This document shows, piece by piece, positions 33,061 to 41,745 of a DNA stretch of 64,000 nt. Numbering within the stretch: position 1 is the stretch's first letter; each line of letters begins with the position of its first letter. The DNA is from Candidatus Saccharimonadota bacterium (lineage in GTDB: Bacteria > Patescibacteriota > Saccharimonadia > Saccharimonadales > Saccharimonadaceae). The stretch is from assembly GCA_905373835.1 (NCBI GenBank), contig CAJPUN010000005.1:10534-74533 (forward strand), read 5' to 3'. A program made the translations under genes and the position numbers. Below the pieces are notes generated by a model. The model ran no database searches. It saw only the letters and a program-made list of their open reading frames with translations, and had not been told where the DNA came from.

Positions 33061-34323
33061 ATGAATATCTACTTCTCTGGAATCGGCGGCGTGGGCCTGG
33101 GGCCATTGGCTGAGTTGGCGCACGATGCAGGGCACCATGTGCTTGGCTCGGATAGTCACATTGGACTCGAGACACAAGAACTCGAGCGGCGTGGCATCTC
33201 CGTCTCACAAGACCAAACAGGCGAATACCTGGCCTATCGCCACAAGCAAACCCCCATCGATTGGTTTATCTATACTGCAGCTTTGCCGCCCGATCACCCC
33301 GAGCTCGTCTTAGCACACCGACTTGGCATCTATACCGCTAAGCGTGACGAGCTCCTCACCTATCTCATCAACGAAAAAGACCTCCAGCTCATCGCCATCG
33401 CGGGTACCCACGGCAAGACAACAACAACTGGCCTAATGGTGTGGGCGCTGCGTCAGCTGGGTGAGCCAGTAAGTTACTCGGTGGGTACCACGCTAAGCTT
33501 TGGTCCCAGCGGCCACTATGTGCCAGGCAGCCGCTACTTTGTGTATGAGTGTGATGAGTTTGACCGCAACTTTTTGCAATTCCACCCTCATCTCACGCTG
33601 CTGACCTCTGTTGACTACGACCACCCAGACACCTATCCTACCAAGCAGGATTACACCGATGCCTTTAGCCGCTTCCTTGAGCAGAGCGAATATACTATCA
33701 TGTGGCAGCGCGATGCCGATGTGGGCGTTGTGCCACCACGGCGGCGGGCGCGTGTCTTGGAAGATGAGGATGTGCAGCAATTTGCACTCGCAGGGGCCCA
33801 CAACCGAGCAAACGCAACACTGGTGGCAACGGCATGTAAACAGCTCAGGCTTGGCTCACCCGAGCACATTCGAGCAGCTATCAATACCTTCCCGGGAGTG
33901 CAGCGACGCTTTGAGCGGCTTGGGACTGGGCTGTATAGCGATTATGGCCACCACCCGGTAGAAATCGCCGCGACATTGCAAATGGCACGAGAATTGTCCG
34001 ACCACGTTGTGCTGGTATATCAGCCACATCAAAACGTCCGTCAGCATGAGATCCGTCAGCAATACACTGACTGTATGGAGCGCGCCGAGCAAATTTATTG
34101 GCTACCAACCTACCTTAGCCGCGAAGACCCAGCTCTATCCATCCTCACCCCGCAGCAACTTACTGAGCAACTAACAAACCGTAGCAGCGTTCACTATGCC
34201 GAGCTCGATGATACCTTGTGGCACGCCATCCAAACTGCCCGCGCTGAGGGCAGGCTTGTGCTCTGCATGGGCGCAGGCACGATTGATGGCTGGGTGCGGC
34301 AGCGGCTTGCGCAAGAGGGGTAA
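33061..34323 (+). CDS. murC: UDP-N-acetylmuramate--L-alanine ligase
   Basis: 420 residues. N-terminal Rossmann SGIGGVGLGPLAELA (6-20), ATP loop IAGTHGKTTTT near 113-123, a FVYECDEFDRNFLQFHP block and DYDHPD of the central domain, and the C-terminal ligase domain with DYGHHPVEI. These are Mur-ligase features and the order fits MurC. It adds the first L-Ala to UDP-MurNAc in the cytosol. Slightly shorter than E. coli MurC (491). TACAAT (33048-33053) is seven bases before this ATG, so I reject the longer upstream frame. Confidence 0.88.
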   Translation: MNIYFSGIGGVGLGPLAELAHDAGHHVLGSDSHIGLETQELERRGISVSQDQTGEYLAYRHKQTPIDWFIYTAALPPDHPELVLAHRLGIYTAKRDELLTYLINEKDLQLIAIAGTHGKTTTTGLMVWALRQLGEPVSYSVGTTLSFGPSGHYVPGSRYFVYECDEFDRNFLQFHPHLTLLTSVDYDHPDTYPTKQDYTDAFSRFLEQSEYTIMWQRDADVGVVPPRRRARVLEDEDVQQFALAGAHNRANATLVATACKQLRLGSPEHIRAAINTFPGVQRRFERLGTGLYSDYGHHPVEIAATLQMARELSDHVVLVYQPHQNVRQHEIRQQYTDCMERAEQIYWLPTYLSREDPALSILTPQQLTEQLTNRSSVHYAELDDTLWHAIQTARAEGRLVLCMGAGTIDGWVRQRLAQEG

Positions 34324-34438
34324 GTGCCTACCCCAAGCTATCTACACCCGTCGCAGCTGAATCATTGACAAGTATTCGCCTACTGTTAGTGCCTGTGTGG
34401 TAACTGTGATGGATTATAGCATTCTCAAACCACACAAC

Positions 34439-34780
34439 TTACCGGTCATCCCCACTACCCCGCAGCTGACCACGCTGCTGGCGGCTGGCGAGCTTGGCGT
34501 TGTTGCGCTGAGCGACCTCCTCGAGACTCGAACCAAGCAGATGTGCCACTGCCGTTACATACCACAAAATATCGCCCAGCTCCTTAATGATTGCCTGCTT
34601 ATCTGTCTCGGCTATTGCGCCCTGTTGGTCACGCAGTAACTTTTTAAACTTCTCAAGCACCTCGCCCGATTCGCCGCCCAGACCCAGTACCATACCCATT
34701 AGTTGGGCATTGGCATCACCATAGGCATAGTCACTGCTCAGGGTAGTGATTGCTTGCTGTGCGTAGTCGTCGATCTTCAT
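34439..34780 (-). CDS. MazG-like nucleotide pyrophosphohydrolase
   Basis: 113 residues. LGLGGESGEVLEKFKKLLRD and IKELGDILWYVTAVAHLLG carry the EExxE/ExxD metal-binding layout of all-alpha MazG-like NTPases. It would hydrolyse dNTPs or NTPs to monophosphates as house cleaning. AGGAGG lies four bases before the ATG. It follows the wHTH-NUDIX gene by 12 bases in one operon. Confidence 0.85.
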   Translation of the reverse strand: MKIDDYAQQAITTLSSDYAYGDANAQLMGMVLGLGGESGEVLEKFKKLLRDQQGAIAETDKQAIIKELGDILWYVTAVAHLLGSSLEEVAQRNNAKLASRQQRGQLRGSGDDR

Positions 34781-34792
34781 ATATCCTCCTTG

Positions 34793-35470
34793 TTATTGAT
34801 CTAAAACGTCATCAAACTCCTCAAAAAAATACGGATCGCGAAAGAATGCCCGCGCGACAATCTGCTCCACTGCTGGTGCAAGCGTGTACTGCGTCAGTTT
34901 GTGTGGGCGCGCCCAAATGAGCCGTTCGTGCGGAGTGATATCATCAGTCGTCCCATAAAACACATGAGCAAGCGTGGTTGAGAGAATTGCCTTGTCTGCC
35001 CAAACACGAATATAGCACTCACCCGCATGCTGCAGCGCGAGATCCATAGTGCCAAGCTTCTCCGCCGCTTCGCGCTGAGCTGCCGCTTGGATAGATCTGT
35101 CATCGATGTGGAGTTTGCCGTAAGGGAGCGTCCAGGTGTCGATGTAGGGCTGCTTGGTGCGCTGTTGGAGTAAGACATCACCATTACTATTTTGCACCAC
35201 TAGCATGGTTACGATTTTAGGTTGGGTCCGAACCAGCATATTGTCTGTACTAACTCGATCGACATACGCCAAACCATGTGGTGCCAGGCTATAGCCACCT
35301 GGCACTTTTTGGACAAGCTGATGACGAATCAGCACCTTGAGATGATAGCTAAAGAGATTGGTATCCACCCGTGGCGGGCGCAGATCACGAAAGCGAGCCA
35401 TCTTGCGGTAGCATAGCACACTGAGAATACGCCTTTGGATGTGGTGATTAATTATATTTTGCTCAAACAT
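34793..35470 (-). CDS. Winged-helix plus NUDIX protein with degenerate Nudix box
   Basis: 225 residues. Residues 1-75 look like a winged helix (IQRRILSVLCYRKMARFRDL, FSYHLKVLIRHQLVQKVPGG). Residues ~85-205 form a NUDIX fold. The Nudix box reads GKLHIDDRSIQAAAQREAAE then KLG: the first Glu is Asp and the usual EE is EK. Catalysis may be weak or lost. NUDIX domains fused to DNA-binding domains are known as ligand-sensing regulators (NrtR type), so this may be a regulator of the MazG gene or of another nucleotide pathway. That is inference. Confidence 0.75.
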   Translation of the reverse strand: MFEQNIINHHIQRRILSVLCYRKMARFRDLRPPRVDTNLFSYHLKVLIRHQLVQKVPGGYSLAPHGLAYVDRVSTDNMLVRTQPKIVTMLVVQNSNGDVLLQQRTKQPYIDTWTLPYGKLHIDDRSIQAAAQREAAEKLGTMDLALQHAGECYIRVWADKAILSTTLAHVFYGTTDDITPHERLIWARPHKLTQYTLAPAVEQIVARAFFRDPYFFEEFDDVLDQ

Positions 35471-35553
35471 ATTTGACTCAAATCCTCATGACTGACATAT
35501 ATATGTTAGCACGCTATACTGGAGCTGAGTCAACCTTTAGCCGGGAGAGAAAT

Positions 35554-36240
35554 ATGCCACAATGTCAACGAAATAGCGAGCATAGAGGATATAACAACGC
35601 AGCAGAAACCAGCAGCTCACCTCATCCTAGCACTGTAAAATCTATCGGATACGCCGCACGAGTGCAAAGTGAAGACACCCCATCGCAGCAGCAAGAGTAC
35701 GCAAAGCCTCCAAAAGAGATCGAACGCAAGTTCATTATTGACCCAACATCAGACACCTTTGTGAGAGAAGTCTTGGCCGGAAAGAGTCTTGATGATTTTG
35801 ACCATACTACTCTCCGTCAAGGTTATCTGGCAATTCGCGATGATGGGAGCGAAGAACGCATCCGAAGCTTTGGTGATATGTATTTTGAGCACACAATGAA
35901 ATCTGGTGGTGATCTCGTCCGCGATGAGGAAAACACTCCTCTCAGCCGCGAGAATTTCGCAGCACTGTGGCCTCGCACCGTAGGAGCACGAGTCGAAAAA
36001 ACACGCTATCAAATTCCTTATCAAGGAGTTGTACTTGAGCTTGATATCTACCATGGCCAACTTGCTGGTTTGTGTGTCGGCGAGGTTGAGTTTTCTGGCG
36101 AAGATGAAACAGCAGCACGAGCTGCAGCAAACGCATTTGGTACTCCTGCCTGGGTTCAGCACGATGTCACCACAGATGGGCGCTTCAAGAACAAGCGACT
36201 TGCCACTAACAGTACAATACCGGTTTTTTACGAGCAGTGA
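35554..36240 (+). CDS. CYTH-domain protein (triphosphate tunnel metalloenzyme-like)
   Basis: 228 residues. After a disordered ~65-residue start comes KEIERKFII, the ExExK signature of CYTH enzymes, then RQGYLAI, EERIRSFG, FEHTMKSGG, VEKTRYQIPY, ELDIYHG and VGEVEFSG. These are the alternating charged strands lining the tunnel. It would hydrolyse an inorganic or organic triphosphate. TATACT (35514-35519) and GGGAG before this ATG fix the start. The 3' end overlaps trmB by 13 bases (convergent). Confidence 0.82.
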   Translation: MPQCQRNSEHRGYNNAAETSSSPHPSTVKSIGYAARVQSEDTPSQQQEYAKPPKEIERKFIIDPTSDTFVREVLAGKSLDDFDHTTLRQGYLAIRDDGSEERIRSFGDMYFEHTMKSGGDLVRDEENTPLSRENFAALWPRTVGARVEKTRYQIPYQGVVLELDIYHGQLAGLCVGEVEFSGEDETAARAAANAFGTPAWVQHDVTTDGRFKNKRLATNSTIPVFYEQ

Positions 36241-36896
36241 GGTGTCGCTCGCACGCAGCCAATTGCTTTCCCCTCACTCATCCAGCGCTGTTCGTAGGCG
36301 GTGAGCGTCTTGTATTCATCAGGTAGTGACGACTCGTGGAGATCGAAGGATAATTCGCGAATCGACCACTCTTGAGTAACGAGCTGCTCCAGGCTCCAGC
36401 AAAAGAAATCACGGTCGTCGTGCTTGAGCAAGAGCGAGCCACTCGGCCGTAGCAGCTGCTCGTACTGGCGCAAGAATGTTGGGTGAGTAAGACGCCGGCC
36501 AGCGCTGCGTCGCTTGGGGAATGGATCAGGAAAAGTCACCCACAACTGCTTGAGCGAGTGGGCGGCAAAGAGCTCGCCAATCTGATCGGCCCGAGCCCGC
36601 ACAAACAGCACATTGGTGATGCCACGCTCGAGCGCCGCGTACGCCCCTTTTTGCAAGCGATCGCCCTTAACATCCAGTGCCACAAACACCTCATCTGGGT
36701 GCTGCGCCGCTAGCTCCACACTAAACATCCCGGTACCAGCGCCAACCTCAAGCACCGTCGCACTCTGCCGCACCTCTGGTGTTGCCTGGCACCATTCGTC
36801 GTACTCGTAGCAGTTGGTGGCGTTATGGAACTTAGCAAAGCGATATTTCTTGCGTTTGCGAGTGATGATAAATTGCTGAGGGTCAAGATACGTCAT
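36228..36896 (-). CDS. trmB: tRNA (guanine-N7-)-methyltransferase
   Basis: 222 residues. VLEVGAGTGMFSVELA is the AdoMet loop, VALDVKGDRLQKGA follows, and VTFPDPFPKRRSAGRRL is the TrmB signature (PDPWPK-type). FLRQYEQLLRPSG and LPDEYKTLTAYEQRW complete the fold. It methylates G46 in tRNA. TATAAT (36903-36908) lies six bases before the ATG (leaderless). Its 3' end overlaps the CYTH gene. Confidence 0.93.
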   Translation of the reverse strand: MTYLDPQQFIITRKRKKYRFAKFHNATNCYEYDEWCQATPEVRQSATVLEVGAGTGMFSVELAAQHPDEVFVALDVKGDRLQKGAYAALERGITNVLFVRARADQIGELFAAHSLKQLWVTFPDPFPKRRSAGRRLTHPTFLRQYEQLLRPSGSLLLKHDDRDFFCWSLEQLVTQEWSIRELSFDLHESSLPDEYKTLTAYEQRWMSEGKAIGCVRATPHCS

Positions 36897-37086
36897 GAGT
36901 CTATTATACCTGAATCACATGGCCTCTTTCGCGGGTGACCCTACGCTCCACGTTATCTGGGTGAGGTGTGAGAACTCACTATCTGTCTAGCATGTTTTTC
37001 ACTCGAGCAGTGAGAACCGCTCTAAAAAATGTTGTAATACTTGCATCACTGAGTAAGATTCTAACTTATTCTCAGGTTATTATGCC

Positions 37087-37620
37087 CTACCTGAGTCGTT
37101 CCACCACCCCATCAGATAGCACTCGTACTAAGCGTGATGGTGGCGTATTAGTCGGCACAGTGCCACCATCATAATAGTAATCGACACCATTACCAAAGTA
37201 CACACGAGCTTCGTTAATAGTGCGAGCGGGCAGCTGCCCCTCGAGGTTGGCGCTGGGGGCGATCAACGGACCAGTCTGGCGCAAGACTGCTTGGAGCCAC
37301 GGCAGCTGCGGCTGGCGATAGGCCAGCATATCATTAGCGCGGCGTAACCACTGCGGAGCATGGGGCGAATCGAGCAAGATACTTGTTGGCTGGGAGGTGT
37401 TAAGCGACGGTAAGGTGGGCACATCGGCATAAGTTTGGCTGGCATCGGCCACGAGGATGATGGATGATTTATTACTATCACGCCGCTTAAGACGATACAC
37501 CTGCGCTACTGCCGCTTCGTCATCTGCCCGGGCAACAATGCCATACAACGTATCAGTCCGGAGTACTGCCACGCCACCACGCTGCAAAGTAAGCACAAGC
37601 TGGTTTAATTCATCATTCAC
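37087..37620 (-). CDS. tsaC: Threonylcarbamoyl-AMP synthase-like protein (TsaC/YrdC)
   Basis: 177 residues. GGVAVLRTDTLYGIVARADD and VYRLKRRDSNKSSIILVAD are the YrdC signature (DT.YG, KxR). PLIAPSANLEGQLPARTI is the second conserved block. It makes the precursor of t6A37 in ANN-reading tRNAs. It starts at GTG 37620, only 20 bases from the divergent mscS ATG, so the two share a promoter region. Confidence 0.88.
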   Translation of the reverse strand: MNDELNQLVLTLQRGGVAVLRTDTLYGIVARADDEAAVAQVYRLKRRDSNKSSIILVADASQTYADVPTLPSLNTSQPTSILLDSPHAPQWLRRANDMLAYRQPQLPWLQAVLRQTGPLIAPSANLEGQLPARTINEARVYFGNGVDYYYDGGTVPTNTPPSRLVRVLSDGVVERLR

Positions 37621-37624
37621 ATCT

Positions 37625-37632
37625 GTTATACT
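37625..37632. promoter_or_regulatory. Overlapping divergent -10 boxes
   Basis: GTTATACT holds TATACT for the plus gene (37627-37632; eight bases to the mscS ATG) and TATAAC for the minus gene (37625-37630; four bases to the tsaC GTG). The two boxes share four bases. Confidence 0.5.
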
Positions 37633-37640
37633 ACCATATT

Positions 37641-38474
37641 ATGAAGCCAATTACCTCACCTGAGATCACTGCACTAGAGATTATCATTATTATTATCGTG
37701 GCGATTGCACTGTATTGGGTGGGGCCACGTCTGGTGATGTGGCTGACGCGGCATGCCTTCGTTACCACATATCAGCGTACGCTGCCTAAGAAGGATCTCG
37801 AGAAGCGGCACAAGACGCTGGGCGGGCTCTTTGCTAATGTATGGCGCATTATTGTCGTGGTGATTGCGGGCTATGCTATCTTTACTCATTTTTTCAATAG
37901 TGCAGCTCTTGCGCCGCTGTTTGCGAGCGCAGGGATTATTGGTGTCGCCTTCGGGTTTGGCGCGCAGTCACTCGTTAAGGATTTTCTCTCAGGAGTATTT
38001 ATTATTAGCGAAAACCAGTATCGGGTGGGAGACATCATTGAGATCGATGGCTTTGGCGGGACGGTCGAGCGGATCGGTGTACGCTCCACAGTGATCCGCG
38101 ACGTCGAGGGCAACGTCCACTTCTTCCCTAACGGTGTGGTGCAGCATGTTATCAATAAGACGATGGGCTATAGCAAGGTGTACTTCACCATCACCGTTGC
38201 GCCCGACACCAACATTAGCACTGCCAGCGATATCATCAATCGGATTGGTGAGGAAATCTCCAGCGAGGAAAAATGGCAGCGCAAAGTGATCGAGCCGCCA
38301 CATTTCGACATTCTTGGCGACTTCAATGCGTCGTCGATTAGCCTCGTTGTTTCTGGCAAGACCCAACCATCCGACCAGTGGGCCCTCACGGCCGAGATGC
38401 GGCGACGGATTCTGCGTGAGTTTGAAAAAGAGCACATCGAGCTCGGTGCAGCCTCGCCAGGCAAGCACAAGTAA
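37641..38474 (+). CDS. Small-conductance mechanosensitive channel (MscS family)
   Basis: 277 residues. Membrane helices near 11-36 and 68-86, and a Gly/Ala-rich pore helix (IIGVAFGFGAQSLVKDFLSG). The MscS beta domain follows with YRVGDIIEIDGFGGTVERIG, RDVEGNVHFFPNGVV and the C-terminal cage. It releases solutes under hypo-osmotic shock. Leaderless start eight bases after TATACT. Confidence 0.93.
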   Translation: MKPITSPEITALEIIIIIIVAIALYWVGPRLVMWLTRHAFVTTYQRTLPKKDLEKRHKTLGGLFANVWRIIVVVIAGYAIFTHFFNSAALAPLFASAGIIGVAFGFGAQSLVKDFLSGVFIISENQYRVGDIIEIDGFGGTVERIGVRSTVIRDVEGNVHFFPNGVVQHVINKTMGYSKVYFTITVAPDTNISTASDIINRIGEEISSEEKWQRKVIEPPHFDILGDFNASSISLVVSGKTQPSDQWALTAEMRRRILREFEKEHIELGAASPGKHK

Positions 38475-38619
38475 CCTCTATTGCGTATGCATTGCTCCCG
38501 CCACAACAAAAATTCATTCTGCGTAACGGATACTCCTGCTGAGCTAGTATGCTTTAATGAAGTCCTGATCTCAAGGTATATGACCTCTGTTAAGACACAT
38601 CACGTATTTACCAGTATAG

Positions 38620-38625
38620 TATAAT
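38620..38625 (+). promoter_or_regulatory. -10 box of tandem paralog 1
   Basis: TATAAT in AGTATAGTATAATAC, six bases before the ATG. The same AGTATAATAC context recurs before paralog 2. Confidence 0.6.
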
Positions 38626-38631
38626 ACACTC

Positions 38632-39468
38632 ATGAATCAGCAATTTCCCTCTTATCCTTATCAATCACAGCCGGCAGCTCCACCTCAGGCTCAGCCTGTG
38701 CCGCCAGCTCCGTATTATCCACAGCAGCCGGTGCAAGCACAGCCACAGCAGCCACCGGCATGGCCAGCCCAACAGCCCGAGCCTGCACCAGCTCAGATAC
38801 CACAACCGGCAGCTCCAACGCCCCCAAGTAATCCTGCGCAAGCAGCCGAGCAATTACCCGTTCAGCAACCCGCACCCCTCGTTGTCCAGCCAGCAGCCCA
38901 GCCGGCGCCGGCAGCGATGGATGCCAATTACAGCAGTGTTTTTGACGGCACACCGCTGGTTATGGCAACGCCCGTCTCGCACTATCACAACCGCACCGTC
39001 TTTAGCCAAGTGCCCTGCATTCTCGAATGGACGACGGCCAATCGTATCCGCGCCATCGACTTCGACTCCAAAACAAACCAAATGGTCGGCGTGGTACTCG
39101 ATATCGATCCACAGCAGATCACCAAAGCAGCTGTCGAGGCAAGCTTTATCATCATATGGGTCAATGGCCAGCGCATCCAGTTCGACTTTGCTGGAGCACA
39201 TGCCCAGCTGCTGACTGGCCTTGGCGCTGCAGTATCGCCAGGTATTGGTGGTGTTCTCTATGGGCACAATGTCGAGCGTGCACTCGACAACGACTACGAC
39301 TGGTGGTGGGCTGCCATTCAAGCCTACGCACCCTATGCTAAAATTATTGACGGCTTCGAGCGCGATGCGATGATTATCAACAATGGCGTCAACATTGGCC
39401 TCATCATGGCTTTTGTGACACCAATCATAGTAGTACTTATCGCCTTTATTATGGCATTATTATCATAA
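38632..39468 (+). CDS. Pro/Gln-rich membrane protein with PH/GRAM-like domain (tandem paralog 1)
   Basis: 278 residues. Residues 1-95 are Pro/Gln/Ala-rich and disordered. Residues ~98-250 hold a beta-rich domain (VFDGTPLVMATPVSHYHNRT, LEWTTANRIRAIDFDSK, ASFIIIWVNGQRIQFDF), which looks like a bacterial PH/GRAM fold. One hydrophobic helix lies at the end (~252-277). The orientation is probably a cytosolic domain with a tail anchor. It is about 60% alike over the domain to the next gene (eye estimate). Function unknown. Confidence 0.6.
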   Translation: MNQQFPSYPYQSQPAAPPQAQPVPPAPYYPQQPVQAQPQQPPAWPAQQPEPAPAQIPQPAAPTPPSNPAQAAEQLPVQQPAPLVVQPAAQPAPAAMDANYSSVFDGTPLVMATPVSHYHNRTVFSQVPCILEWTTANRIRAIDFDSKTNQMVGVVLDIDPQQITKAAVEASFIIIWVNGQRIQFDFAGAHAQLLTGLGAAVSPGIGGVLYGHNVERALDNDYDWWWAAIQAYAPYAKIIDGFERDAMIINNGVNIGLIMAFVTPIIVVLIAFIMALLS

Positions 39469-39649
39469 AACCAGATGACTCCAGCAAGCTGATTGACGTA
39501 TTTTTCTAATAAACAACAGCGCCCAAGACACCATATAATAGATACAGCAAATGCAGACATACTCCTGCATTGTTACTTCTATAGGAAGTCTACAACCAAA
39601 AATATATACCGTAAAACATATTCGTACTTGCCGATCTCAAGTTATATAG

Positions 39650-39655
39650 TATAAT
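39650..39655 (+). promoter_or_regulatory. -10 box of tandem paralog 2
   Basis: TATAAT six bases before the ATG. GATCTCAAG and AGTATAATAC words are shared with the region before paralog 1, so the promoter was duplicated with the gene. Confidence 0.6.
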
Positions 39656-39661
39656 ACTTCC

Positions 39662-40378
39662 ATGAATCAGCAGCCCACGACGCCTGTATACCCGCAAACC
39701 ACCTTATACTACCCACCAACACCAACTATGCAACCCGCACCACCAATTGGCCGGACTCCTGTTGCAGCAAACCCTCTCCCTCAGCCCATTATGCAGCCAA
39801 TGCAGTTACCGACTGCCCAATCATTGCAACCTACTATTGAGGCTAGTTATAGCAGCGTCTTTGATGGCACACCACTCATTGCAGCAACATTTGTCTGGTA
39901 TAGCACTGGTTATTTCAATGAGACACCCTGTGTTCTCGAATGGACGAGCACCAACCGTATCCGTGCTATTGATGTAGATGCTTCGATGGGTCAATCAATC
40001 GGTGTTATCTTTGACATCGACCCACAGCAGATTACCAAAGCAAGAACTGAGTCAAGCTTTATTATTATCTGGGTCAACGGTCAACGCAACCAATTTAACT
40101 TTGCCGGAGCGAACACGCGATTACTCAACGCCTTGAGCGCCGGTGTGTCACCTGGTATGGGAATCCTTTATTATTCCCATACCGTTCAAGATGCTCTCAA
40201 TAATCACTACAACTGGTGGTGGTGGAACATTCAGACATACGCACCATCTGCCAAATTCGTTGATGGTGACGACCAAGGACTCAAGATTGGCGTTGCTATT
40301 GGTCTTGCAATACCTTTCATGGCTTTTGTTCTTGCAGTTATTGTAGTTATTATACAGATGGCATCACACCACCCTTAA
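39662..40378 (+). CDS. Pro/Gln-rich membrane protein with PH/GRAM-like domain (tandem paralog 2)
   Basis: 238 residues with the same plan as the upstream paralog but a shorter Pro-rich lead (~60 residues). The domain matches closely (SSVFDGTPLIAAT, LEWTSTNRIRAIDVDA, SSFIIIWVNGQRNQFNFAGA), and the C-terminal helix is retained. Both start MNQQ. Separate leaderless promoters suggest separate control. A short hairpin AACCC/GGGTT follows at 40381. Confidence 0.6.
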   Translation: MNQQPTTPVYPQTTLYYPPTPTMQPAPPIGRTPVAANPLPQPIMQPMQLPTAQSLQPTIEASYSSVFDGTPLIAATFVWYSTGYFNETPCVLEWTSTNRIRAIDVDASMGQSIGVIFDIDPQQITKARTESSFIIIWVNGQRNQFNFAGANTRLLNALSAGVSPGMGILYYSHTVQDALNNHYNWWWWNIQTYAPSAKFVDGDDQGLKIGVAIGLAIPFMAFVLAVIVVIIQMASHHP

Positions 40379-40522
40379 AGAACCCCCGGGTTTTGTGTTG
40401 AGCTTGAAGGTGCTAACGCAAAATCTGCGTAAGATAGTGGCTAACCGGAGCGATACAAGAATTTAATTCAATCTAGGCAAACTATTTGACCAATCTCCTC
40501 TGATGCGTCATAATGGGGAGCT

Positions 40523-41086
40523 ATGAAGCGCACTTTTCTTGCTGTTGTTATGATTGCTACTGCTGCACTTGGCTCTCCGGCCTATGCCGAGCCTGCTGCA
40601 CCACTCAGCAACGATCAACTCACTCAAATAAAACAAAACTGCGTCCGCGTCAAGTCTAACCTGCGGCGCATCCACGCCAACGATGGGCTTGTCCGGGTCA
40701 ACCAAGGGCAGCAGTATGAGGTGATTGCCACCCGTCTGATGGCACCGCTCAATAGCCGCATTGCCCTCAACCGGCTCGACGGTGTGGAGCTTGCCAAAAC
40801 GACGGTAGAATACAACACCCAGCTTACCGCTTTCCGCAGCGAGTATCGCCAATACGAAGAGAAGCTATCCGAGCTGCTGCGCATCGACTGCACCGACCAA
40901 CCGGTCGAGTTCTACTACCGCATCAAGCCCGTGCGCGAGCAACGCAAACGAGTAGCTGATGTCGCTTTGCGGCTCAACCAGCTACTGAGCCAGTATGGTT
41001 CACAGTTCGACGTATTTTATAGCAAGCAATTCCCTGCCAAAAAGGAGGTACCGAGTGCCCAGCAGCCAGCCCAACCAGCCCAATAA
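40523..41086 (+). CDS. Secreted protein, function unknown
   Basis: 187 residues. A clear signal peptide (residues 1-22, cleavage likely after AYA) is followed by a helical domain with two Cys (QNCVRVK and RIDCTD) that could pair outside the cell, and a Pro/Gln-rich end. GGGGAG precedes the ATG. The last 32 bases overlap the next gene, so the pair is probably made together. Confidence 0.65.
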   Translation: MKRTFLAVVMIATAALGSPAYAEPAAPLSNDQLTQIKQNCVRVKSNLRRIHANDGLVRVNQGQQYEVIATRLMAPLNSRIALNRLDGVELAKTTVEYNTQLTAFRSEYRQYEEKLSELLRIDCTDQPVEFYYRIKPVREQRKRVADVALRLNQLLSQYGSQFDVFYSKQFPAKKEVPSAQQPAQPAQ

Positions 41087-41480
41087 GATCGACTTTGAGC
41101 ACCAGCTAACCACCATGCGCGAGCACCGTTTTTTGGTGATGATCTGTGGGGTGATTGCTATTGCAGGCGTCATGGTGTGGATCGCCATGGATATGTACAA
41201 CACCAGTGGCGCAGCGCAGGTTGATCTCAGTCGGCCTGGCTTCCAGGAGGTGCGCAAACAAGCCGCTCGCGATGCTGAGCCCGAGACATACAAAACCGAA
41301 GGTAGTATCACGAAGCAATCGCTCGACGAGTTTAAAAAAATGTACCAGCAGCGCCGCAGCAAAATCGCCGATGGCACCTTTGACCCAAACGTCCTGAGCG
41401 ATGAATCCCTCCAGCTCTTCTCTACTAATAGCGACACCGAGAATCAGCAACAAACACAAGCACCAGCCGAGCAGCAATAG
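41055..41480 (+). CDS. Single-pass membrane protein paired with the secreted protein
   Basis: 141 residues from a GTG preceded by AAGGAGG (six bases). A cytosolic start, one helix (about 26-45), then a polar, helical outer region (KQSLDEFKKMYQQRRSKIAD) and a Gln-rich tail. The strong ribosome site inside the upstream gene fixes this start. It may hold or present the 40523 product. Function unknown. Confidence 0.6.
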   Translation: MPSSQPNQPNKIDFEHQLTTMREHRFLVMICGVIAIAGVMVWIAMDMYNTSGAAQVDLSRPGFQEVRKQAARDAEPETYKTEGSITKQSLDEFKKMYQQRRSKIADGTFDPNVLSDESLQLFSTNSDTENQQQTQAPAEQQ

Positions 41481-41503
41481 CACCTCACGCTGGCAGCACA
41501 CAT

Positions 41504-41535
41504 AAACTCGCTTGGTATGAGCGAGTTTTATTTTT
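41504..41535 (+). terminator. Intrinsic terminator
   Basis: AAACTCGCT (41504-41512) with AGCGAGTTT (41520-41528), then TATTTTT. Confidence 0.85.
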
Positions 41536-41706
41536 CTACTACTCTACTTTTACCTCTGTAGAACGGCTGAATATTTTCGAGGGAGTGCCTAGCGTTATTT
41601 ATGCTTACAAAAGAGAAAACAGCAAAACAAGAGAATGAGCTAATATTACAAAAGAAGGATCTTAAGCTGCAGATAGCTAGAACTACACAGCGTAAGCCAA
41701 CATAAT

Positions 41707-41736
41707 TTGACATTGTTACCCCTTTCGTGATATAAT
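41707..41736 (+). promoter_or_regulatory. Near-consensus promoter of the Tat-type protease
   Basis: TTGACA (41707-41712), 18-base spacer, TATAAT (41731-41736). The ATG at 41737 abuts the -10, so the usable start is the in-frame ATG at 41746, nine bases on. Confidence 0.75.
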
Positions 41737-41745
41737 ATGGCTAAT

